Shown in pieces: positions 56,496 to 64,000 of a stretch of 64,000 nucleotides of DNA (its first letter is position 1; each line of letters begins with the position of its first letter). Origin of the DNA: Thamnaconus septentrionalis (Eukaryota; Chordata; Actinopteri; Tetraodontiformes; Monacanthidae); the NCBI GenBank assembly GCA_009823395.1, contig CM020516.1, positions 11,008,001 to 11,072,000 on the forward strand. Direction: 5' to 3'. A program made the translations under genes and the position numbers. The notes beneath the pieces are model-generated. The model had not been told where the DNA came from. It was given only the letters and a program-made list of their open reading frames with translations, and searched no databases.

Positions 56496-56699
56496 GGAGG
56501 ATGTGGCCGGGTGTGCGCGTGCAGAGCTAAAGACGCTATAAAAATTGCTGAGGTATAAAATCGAAAGTGCTCAAGCTGTCTGCGGGGTGGAATTGCCGCT
56601 TGGCTCAGACCTGTTGGAGGTGGTGAAGGATCCCCCGGCCAGGAGCGGCTAATGTTGTAAATCACAGAAAGTTTGGGCTTGTTTGTTTACATATTACAA

Positions 56700-56850
56700 G
56701 ACTGACTGTGGGGCCCGACGACGGTACACAAGGAGCCGCGCGTCGGCCCCGACGATTGAATGGATCATAAAACTACGGGGTGTAAAACGGTTGCGTGCAG
56801 CTGGAACGTCGGCGCCGCCGCAGCCGTCCGGCCGCTTGCTGTTTTGTTTA
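56700..56850. promoter_or_regulatory. CpG-dense block, possible promoter-like element
   Basis: About 20 CpG within 150 bp (for example GAGCCGCGCGTCGG and GTCGGCGCCGCCGC), with TATA-like words 150 bp upstream. Short frames on both strands reflect composition. A promoter role is possible but unproven. Confidence 0.28.
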
Positions 56851-57118
56851 GAGAGTGAAGAACACACCAGAGCAAACATTTAGGAGAGAGCGGAAGGGGC
56901 TGAATTTGGCGCGTCGCTCAGGGAAGCGGTGTGAACATCAGGCTGATAACTCAGAGGATCACCGATGGGCCTTTCACATGACATTGCAGTCCCCGTTTCA
57001 TTAAATCATTGCAATTACGAGAACATAAATTAACGCAGGTGTCTCTATTGTTGAGGTTGTGCATAACTGAATGTGGTTCATTATGCTTTCATATGAATAT
57101 ACGATTATTAGCAATTTT
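56851..57118. other. No gene seen
   Basis: Unique DNA with CATTAAATCATTGCAATTAC near 56999, which could be regulatory. Confidence 0.35.
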
Positions 57119-57268
57119 GGTAACTCTTTGTATGAAGGTCTATTGTATAATGCATTATAAGTGCCTTTATCAGGCCTTATGAAGGCACTCATCATGCTCT
57201 CCCTTTATAAGGCCTTACAAAGGCACTAGTAATGCATTATACAATAGGCCTTCACAGAAATTGTTACC
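57119..57268. mobile_element. 150-bp near-palindromic MITE
   Basis: The left arm (57119-57179, starting GGTAAC and containing CTATTGTATAATGCATTA) and right arm (57208-57268, ending GTTACC) are reverse complements over 61 bp with 9 mismatches, about 85 percent. They are separated by 28 bp. The transcript would form one long hairpin. No convincing target duplication was found. The class is unknown, and no second copy was seen in the window. Confidence 0.85.
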
Positions 57269-57744
57269 ACATTTCTTATCAGAAGAAAAATGCTAATAAA
57301 GGTTGTGGTCATGTTTATAATCGTGCGGAAAAGGAAATCCTCAATATTGGCCAGCAAACCACTTTCATTTTTACTACAAAACAAAATTCGCAAAATTACT
57401 ACTTGAATTCCCAGTACTACTTTTTAACAGGTGACCTATTTCTGCATGGGTTACACATGAAGAACAGACACCTTTTGTCTCTTCGCTCACATAACAAGGC
57501 CAGTAAATGGACGATGAGTCAACCATCAATAATAACCTGGATCACATGACAACCTCAAAAATAACATCTCCAAAACCTACAGCACCAGTGTGAAGTCCAA
57601 AAAAAAAAAGGAAAAGTTGCCATTGTGTGCATGTGTGTGTGTGCGTGTGTGTGTGTGTAATCCCCCAGGCAGACAGTCGCTCCACTGATATACACCCTGT
57701 GTATCCGGCCTATACGCTACATTTGAACACACTCACTCAGGTGT
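57269..57744. other. No gene seen; GT repeat
   Basis: AT-leaning unique DNA. A 105-codon plus frame (57232-57549) begins inside the MITE and has no domain. A GT tract sits at 57624-57658. Confidence 0.45.
57624..57658. repeat. (GT)n microsatellite
   Basis: An impure GT tract with GC and CA interruptions. Confidence 0.9.
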
Positions 57745-57965
57745 TGCCGTGTCTCTCCCGCCGCACCGTGAGCCAAAACACTTATCCCGAGGAGAGATCA
57801 AGCTTGCGCGCTATCTTATCGGCGCCGTACAGTACGAGCAGCGGCACTCAGCTACTCGCGGTGCACTCCTGCGCTCGGAGCAGATCGGGGAGGGAAAAAA
57901 AAAGACGCGGGTGGGGTCAGGACGCTGCGGCTCGTAGCCCGCGTGTGCGGCGGCCGTGCCGGCGA
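57745..57965. promoter_or_regulatory. CpG-dense block, best promoter-like candidate
   Basis: I count about 25-28 CpG in roughly 220 bp (TTGCGCGC, CGGCGCCG, ACTCGCGG, GACGCGGG words), giving an observed/expected ratio near or above one. That is unusual for this otherwise CpG-poor window. A GGA repeat follows directly. The overlapping 181-codon frame starts in a GT repeat and ends past the GGA repeat, so I do not accept it. It may be a CpG island marking a non-coding first exon. Confidence 0.35.
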
Positions 57966-57999
57966 GGAGGAGGAGGAGGAGGAGGAGGAGGAGGAGGAG
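57964..57999. repeat. (GAG)n microsatellite
   Basis: About twelve GAG/GGA units. It accounts for the Gly-, Glu- or Ser-run frames in this area. Confidence 0.95.
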
Positions 58000-58481
58000 A
58001 AAGAGGAGGGGAAGGAGGCGATGCTTCCCCCCACCACCACCACTCCACCCTCCCACACCCTCCTGGTTGTGTGTCAACAGCAGCGGTCCGGTTGTTTCCT
58101 GACAGTCATAGGCAGGAGCGCAGGAAATGCACCGCGATGTGGACAGTCACACTTGAATTTCTTTCGCGATAAGGAAAGATTTTTTTTGCCCCCTCTTACC
58201 TTTCCCCCTCCTCACAAGCCTGACAGACCGTCCAGGATACACTCACTGAGGTTTCATCAATAAAGAAAAAAAACTTGCCCACACCCCTCCTTTAAAAAAA
58301 ATGAACAAAAGAATCCTGTAGATTTAAAGTGTTGGATCTAATGGAGAGCGCAGAAGTGTTGCTAATCATGGGACCATTTATTTTTTGAATATGTGTTTTT
58401 GTTTTCTTCTGCATTAAACAGACCATCTATATCTGGCGTGACCTCTAACACACACACTCAGTGCACACATATGCGGGGTTG

Positions 58482-58512
<31 letters not shown>

Positions 58513-59269
58513 GATGAAGGATGGAGCAAGGTGACAGGTAAACAAATTCCGTGTCATATCCTCCTGCTGTCTTCACTGTGCCACTTGGCATTTTAATGGA
58601 AGGGAATCTGATGTAACATATAGTGGTAACTACAACAGCAGCCTCGTACCAGAGGGGGAAACTTAACTCCTCAGACCTATGCATTAAACATATTGTAGAA
58701 TAGAGTGTAACATTTATCACTGTCATTCCTAGAGAGTTTGTGTAAATTTAAATGCGCTCAAGCGTGCTGATTCCCCCGCCGCCGCCGCCACCGCCACCGC
58801 CACCCCTCCACAATGTATGCGTACAATGCCACCCCAAAGCCCATTTTCCTGAAATCCGTCTCATTGTTCTGCACGACCATACCACCAAACAGCTATTCAT
58901 CTTTAGGGAATATGCTGTACAGAAATGTCTTTGTATGTTGGGGCCTTTTTCTCTCTCTCTCTCTCTCTCTGCCTGGTGTTTCATAAAAGCACAATCTGTT
59001 TGCAGATTTTTTCCACCGGTTCAATTTAAAGGAAAAAGAAAAAAAGCTAATAAATGAGGAGTGTATCCAGCAAATTGCAGATTTATGTCACCCTAAATCG
59101 CATTTTGTCGGCTGACTTCCGAGAGATGTGTGAGTGATTACCTTTTTTCAAAAAAATAAAATCTAGAGATAAAATATGATGAAAGATTAAATAAAATATG
59201 ATTTTGATGTTTTTTGAAGTTTGCCTTTTGAATAATTTCAAATAATTTTAAAAAGATATGCAGATTTAT
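58000..59269. other. No gene seen; several microsatellites
   Basis: (GT)15 at 58483-58512, an imperfect CCG/CCA tract at 58776-58806 and (TC)10 at 58950-58970. 59130-59260 is AT-rich. No credible frame. Confidence 0.5.
58483..58512. repeat. (GT)15 microsatellite
   Basis: An uninterrupted GT tract of about 30 bp. Confidence 0.95.
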
Positions 59270-59470
59270 TTGTGTTCACTTAGACTTGAACATTAAAAAA
59301 AGGCAGTTTTGTGTTATTAATGGCAAGTAGTTTTCCAGGATTGTGAGCCGGAGTATAACGGAACAATAATGCTTTAACGTGTGGAATATATCGGAACAGC
59401 AGTGCATGGCAATAGCAGCTGACACATTAAACATTAAAATAAATTACCTAACCTTTACAACTTGCGGTGC
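59270..59470. promoter_or_regulatory. Candidate conserved non-coding element
   Basis: GTGTTATTAATGGC (59311-59324), GAACAATAATGC (59361-59372, SOX-like ACAAT), CACATTAAACATTAAAATAA (59423-59442) and ATTACC at 59444-59449. Compact and repeat-poor. Confidence 0.4.
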
Positions 59471-60600
59471 CAATAACGGGGGGGAAAAAATGACAGATCA
59501 TGGGTTATTATTCACAGAGGGATCCTTTACATAGTAATGATGTCATCAATAATGGCCCCCTTACATCCTGGCCCCAACAGCTTTTAAGAAACATTATGGG
59601 GTATGAGTGTTTTTTATTTTTTTCATTTATTTTTATTTTTTTCAAATCATTGCTACGAGTCCTGACTGCAACCGTTCGTCTTGGGGGGGGGGGGCAGTCC
59701 TTTAAGGCTGAAAGAAAGAAAGAAGAGGAATAGAAGCAGCCGTGAGAGGAAGAAAGAAAAATGTGCTGCATTACGTTGCGTTAGCGAACGCCACTCACGG
59801 CTCAATTTTCCAAAAAGCACGAGCAGAACTTGACTGATCTGCACATCTGCAGCGTTGTCGGTGACCAGAGGACGACAAACATCTCTGGTGTGAGGGGGTG
59901 TGGGGGGACAACAGCATCAACAACAACAACGACAACAACAAAACAAACTGCAGGGCTTCCAGTCGGCGCCGTGCTGCTGCTATTTGTTGGTGGGCGGCTG
60001 TGCGTGTGCACGTCACTTTGACTGAGGCCGGGACATTAAGCCTGCAAGCGTCTGCATGCACGGTGCACCGGCACAACAACAAACCAGCAACACTCACAGT
60101 GATGCAGTCCAAAGCTGTTTGTGCAAACATTTCTCCACAAATTTAACACAATATTTTTATATTTAAAAAAAAAATTTATAGCTGCAGCTGTGCAGGATTG
60201 TCTTTTTGTGCATTCTGGGTGATTGATGCTTTTTCTGTGTGTGCCAGTGTGTTCTTTTGTGAATCCCTCTATCAAAGGCTATCAGTTCCTAGTGTCTTTT
60301 GTTTTTGTTTAGCTACTGCAGACATACATTTTTTGTACTATTTTTTGTATTATTCTTGGTTTTGCATGGACAGACTTGCATAGATGGAATGCAAAAAATG
60401 AACTAAGTGCATTAGGGGTTGCATATTTATGACCACCTTTATCTTAAATAAGTACATGTTCTTTGTAGTAATATTTATTGTCTTAATCTAGAAAAATCTT
60501 ACAGAAAACCAGCACAGTTCTACAGGAAAATTATTATGTGACTGTTGCCTGTTTGTTCTGCTCGTTTGCTGCGTGTTTTATGTTTTAGAGTTGAAAAAAC
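59471..60600. other. No gene seen; G12 run, unique and AT-rich DNA
   Basis: T-rich patch at 59611-59643, G12 at 59683-59694, an imperfect CAACAA repeat at 59910-59946, and AT-leaning sequence at 60140-60560. Frames up to 111 codons have no domain. Confidence 0.45.
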
Positions 60601-60910
60601 AAACGGCGTTTCCTTACAAAGCCGCTTTGGTGCTTGGTAGCGTCCGCTGGCGCTGATGATTCATTACAGAAAAACATCACAGCATATTGTGCATTTCAGC
60701 GAGGGTCATTTTGAGAAAGCCGTTTGCACTGCCACTGCAGAAAATCTTAAATAAATTTAATTGTCTGCATCCGCCATCAGAAATGACTTTATGCCTTTTG
60801 CTTCATAATTAAGAGCTTTCACATCCATAAACTTAAATCACTGCGCACAGCTGTTGAGGTGTAATTAAAGCATTAAATATGTGAACGATCAACTCCCACT
60901 AAACAAGATG
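60601..60910. promoter_or_regulatory. Candidate conserved non-coding element
   Basis: GATGATTCATTACAG (about 60654), TTAAATAAATTTAATTGTC near 60747, TCATAATTAAGAGC near 60803 and GTAATTAAAGCATTAAATAT (60861-60880). Dense and repeat-poor. Confidence 0.42.
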
Positions 60911-61010
60911 ACACCTACACCCCCCCGGCGCACAACTTAGAGGTGAAACCGCACTCGCTTCCCCTTTATTCTGAAAGCCGGAGCCGGAGATTTTCTGCTG
61001 CTCCTATGTT

Positions 61011-61600
61011 TTCCAACTCTCAGATGTCATTCCCATTAATCTTGCTGGCTCCCTGAACCAGCTGAAGTGATGCTAACGCCATTAGCTGATGATTTAATGA
61101 CACTGGAGATGAGGACAGTCATTCACTTTCTATTATTCTCTCTCCTTTTTTCCCCCCTTCCCCGCCTGCCGGCGGAGGATGCAGGAAGTCTGTGTGTTTT
61201 GGAGGATGAGGGTGGTGGCGCTTCGCCTCTCATCACCTCCATTACGCCAAGGTCACTCCTTTGCTTTTCTTAATGTGATCAGGGAAAGTGTCACTTTTGC
61301 AGTTCTGTGGCAGTAAATAAGAAGTGGCTCTAATTTAAATGTAGTGTACCAGAGGCCCTTTATGGGTTGTTAATTTAGTGTTTAAATACATTTAACAGTT
61401 GAGAGAGACTCGTGATTAGGCCGGCTCTCCATGTGACGGCCATTATTTCTCCCTGCGTTTCCCACATGCCCGCTGCAGCTTATTACTGCTATGATGTGAC
61501 AGATGAGCGCAATGTTTATTTTGAATTAGGAGGAACTTTAAAGGCAGGCCGACCAATAAAAACTGTGATTAGCTCCAATCAATTATTTCTGATGTAAATT
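61011..61600. promoter_or_regulatory. Candidate conserved non-coding region
   Basis: CCCATTAATCTTG (about 61033), GCCATTAGCTGATGATTTAA (about 61078), CTAATTTAAATG near 61330, TTGTTAATTTAGTG near 61368, GTGATTAGGCC near 61411 and CCAATCAATTATTTC near 61575. Several blocks may be independent elements, separated by a T/C-rich patch near 61140. Confidence 0.38.
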
Positions 61601-63410
61601 ACATAAATATTTATTTGTGTGACAAATAGATTATATTAACTCTAGAAATAATAACAAATGTCTTTAAATGTTTTACACAGAAAAAAATATCCCTGGATCA
61701 AGCTCAAAAGTATTTTTTTTGGCAAATGAAATTCAACATTTTTAGTGTTAAAACAATAACGAAATGAATAAATATCAATAATTCACATTGTGAGTTTTCA
61801 GGCAGCATAGTTGTTGTCTTTTTAAGGGCATTGTTGAAATTCATCAGGTTTACTTTGACCTTGTCTCTTCTGGTAGTATTCCCTGACACTATCACCTTAT
61901 TCTCTTTCTATTCTTCTAAAACATATTTTTGATTACGTTTTACCACTTTTACTTGCCTCGTAAACCTGGCGGAATAAAAATCTCCTGTTGGAATACTGGC
62001 CCACACTGTTTGTGGTCTTGGACACTTGAAAAAACAAACAAACTCTGCTTGTTCATGAGCTCAAACGCCAGCGGAGCTAACAGCCTCGCTCCTCCCTGAC
62101 AGACTGGTGCAGCCCAAGATAACTACAGTGGGACACTATAGTGACTCTAGCCAGGGAAGCCCTGGTTGCTCTGATGAGCTGCTCCATTTTTGTCATGTAC
62201 CGTGAAATTTCTGCACAATTACTCTGAAATTAACGTCTGAACCTTTGTGCTTCACCCGATGCAGCGCCTGCTGCTGATGTGGTCTCTGGCTTTTCGCCGT
62301 CTCTAATTATGTTTCTCGCCACTTTTGGGTCACTTCCGCTCGCTGAGAGTCCGTGTGGCCAGGAAAGCCAGTCGGGGGCCGCCGAGGCTCCTCCGCACGA
62401 CAGATTTCTCCTGACACCTTACGCCAGTTATGAAATTGGAGGATAAGTTAATGTGTCACAGCAGCATTGATTTTTCATTTGCCTCACACTGCCCCCTAGT
62501 CCCAGAGCCGGCCCAGCCTCTCCTTCATGTTTCAGGATGAATTACTGGAACCCCTCCGCCCTCCGATCCCCCACCCCGCCCCTGCTGAAACTGAGCATTG
62601 TCGGGGGGACAAGGGAGCCTTTGTGGGTGGTCCTGAGAGGTGCCACACCTGATTACAGGTGACAACGTACAGCTGTCATCGACTGTGCCGCCACATCTCA
62701 GATATCAAGATGAAATCCTGCTGCTCTGTGCAGTTTTAATTAAATGTGTGTTTATTCTGGCAGCGTTGCTGAGACTTTAAGTGTTTGGCAATTTTGATTT
62801 AATTGAGAGCATTGAAAAAAGAAAGAAAGACAATATATTTTTAAGTTATAAAAACTACACGTAATTTAGTTTCCTAATGCATTAGATCTAAAGAGAAGTA
62901 TTAGCAATAGTGTATAGCAAAAGAAACAGGCGGAGATAAAACAGGCGGTAGAGGAAATCTGTGCCTGGTCCCTAGGAAGGGAAAAATATGCTCACATAAC
63001 AACAACACGGTGCTCAATGAGCTATGTCCTCAGTTCCATATGAGATTGGTTAATACAAAAGCTCACCGGTGAAAAACTATGTCCTGCTCCCTGTGACAAA
63101 GACAAAGTGCCTGCGTTTGGCGCGCGCGAGTCAAAGGGACAGGTGACGACAGTGGAGGGGGACCAGGGAGGGAATTTGAATTTTTCACGTCGAGGGAGGA
63201 GGCAGCATGTCATTAAAAACCCTAATTTCAGTGTCAGGTAGACTTACAGGTGATCCATCATCTTGTCAGAAGAATTTTATTTTATTTTCAAAGGAGCGCC
63301 GAAAGACCCTCTTTTTTTTTAGACTTCAGTTCCAATTACATCCAAACACAATTAACAGAAACGGCGAGTCCCATGTGACTGGTGCAGAGATACCTGCCCG
63401 CTCAAGCACA
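61601..63410. other. No gene seen; AT-rich then unique DNA
   Basis: 61610-61960 is AT-rich and may be an old repeat. 61990-62760 is unique, with weak words (TCTAATTATG near 62304). 62811-62830 is A/G-rich. 62860-63200 is unique. No exon or RNA gene is recognised. Confidence 0.4.
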
Positions 63411-63720
63411 TCTGAGAGAAAACAATTAATAATCCGGCTGAATGCAAATATTCTCAATAAATTAAAAGAAGAGAAAGCAAACACTGTCTACAGTGAGCGC
63501 CGTTCTTTAACACAATAGCGCTATATCATCATCAGCCGATCATGAGTGCTTTCATGTTAATATGCTAATGTCGCACAGCTGCCGCGCTAAACCCTCCTCG
63601 TATACCTGCAAACTGCATATGAGCACCCATGAATGCCATTTATTGGTACATTTTTAAACGTTAACGCCTGTCAACTCCAATCTGTCCAGAGGAGGCGTTT
63701 GGGAAATAAAAAGCATCGGC
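63411..63720. promoter_or_regulatory. Candidate conserved element with POU octamer
   Basis: ACAATTAATAATCCGG (63422-63437) and a perfect ATGCAAAT octamer (63442-63449), then CTCAATAAATTAAAAG, TGTTAATATGCTAATGTCGC near 63555 and GCCATTTATTGG near 63635. Repeat-poor. Confidence 0.4.
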
Positions 63721-64000
63721 GGGGACCTGAGAGGAGGACACACGTTAACCCAGATAGGCTGTGACAAAACACCATTACCTTCTCATGTTCACGCTGCCAC
63801 GTACAGGACAGCTAGTAGTAGCCCTGTCCCTGGGAGAAATCTGTCTGAATAGGAATGTGGGGGATATGCGTCCGCGCACACAGACACGCATGCATACTGT
63901 CAGATTCCTTCTGGAAAATGAGGCTGCAAAGTTTTGTTTGTGTAGTTTTGTGCAATGAAGACGCCCCACAGTTAATCCCTAGTTACCATATGAACAATAA
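63721..64000. other. No gene seen at right edge
   Basis: Unique DNA without motif clusters. The short frames on both strands overlap each other and lack domains. Confidence 0.4.

Larger units (their letters stand above)
55871..56560. other. No gene seen; T30 and TTCC repeats
   Basis: T30 at 56036-56065 and a TTCC microsatellite at 56449-56495. Two TATA-like words (TATAAAAA near 56537, TATAAAAT near 56555) precede the CpG-dense block at 56700. Without transcript evidence they are only suggestive. Confidence 0.4.

Noticed and set aside
57627..58172. 181-codon open frame on the plus strand
   Set aside because: It starts in a GT repeat and crosses a GGA repeat (a Gly run). The composition explains it. 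The underlying CpG-rich DNA is reported instead.
1..64000. tRNA, 5S rRNA, known miRNA and CRISPR-like arrays
   Set aside because: I looked for tRNA TPC-arm-like words, familiar miRNA cores and regularly spaced repeats and saw none. A covariance-model scan would be decisive.

Overview
The window looks like intergenic or deep-intronic DNA from a ray-finned fish, most likely a teleost. The evidence is long CA/GT and tetranucleotide microsatellites, moderate GC, a teleost-style hAT transposon starting CAGTGTTGG, several short non-autonomous inverted-repeat elements, and long repeat-poor stretches rich in homeodomain-type ATTA/TAAT words. I found no protein-coding gene, tRNA or rRNA that I can support. 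The longest open frames (about 212, 181 and 156 codons) lie over microsatellites, polypurine tracts or GC-rich DNA and show no recognisable domain. I did not identify the chromosome locus or the neighbouring genes.

The main content falls into three classes. First, mobile-element remnants. There are three copies of an inverted-repeat element with termini GCTGYGTTTCCATTAC (4748-5023, 32115-32566, 37144-37521). Two of them keep the start of a small Myb/SANT-like reading frame. There is also a 565-bp hAT derivative with an 8-bp target duplication and a transposase N-terminal fragment (14597-15161), a 150-bp near-palindromic MITE (57119-57268), and a five-copy dispersed repeat marked by the arms CCCTTTGTGA/TCACAAAGGG (starting at 1, 6629, 39271, 49945 and 54991). 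Second, microsatellites and skewed tracts: CAG12, CTG14, (CA)26, a long AT/AAT tract, and a G-rich, quadruplex-capable strand at 28690-29250. Third, roughly two dozen repeat-poor segments that look like conserved non-coding (enhancer-type) DNA. They have balanced composition and dense ATTA, GATA and POU-octamer words.

The overall layout is the one known from gene deserts around vertebrate developmental transcription-factor genes: many candidate enhancers a few hundred bases long, separated by decayed repeats and simple sequence. Conservation cannot be measured from one sequence. Every regulatory call below therefore rests on composition and motif content only and carries low confidence. Three CpG-dense blocks (30585-30860, 56700-56850, 57745-57965) are the only places that resemble possible promoters or first exons.

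The best-supported unusual content is the two-stage history of the GCTGYG element family, with its shared internal coding remnant, and the dense candidate regulatory block at 46981-47430 with three perfect POU octamers, two of them inverted 33 bp apart. No system that I would call new is evident.
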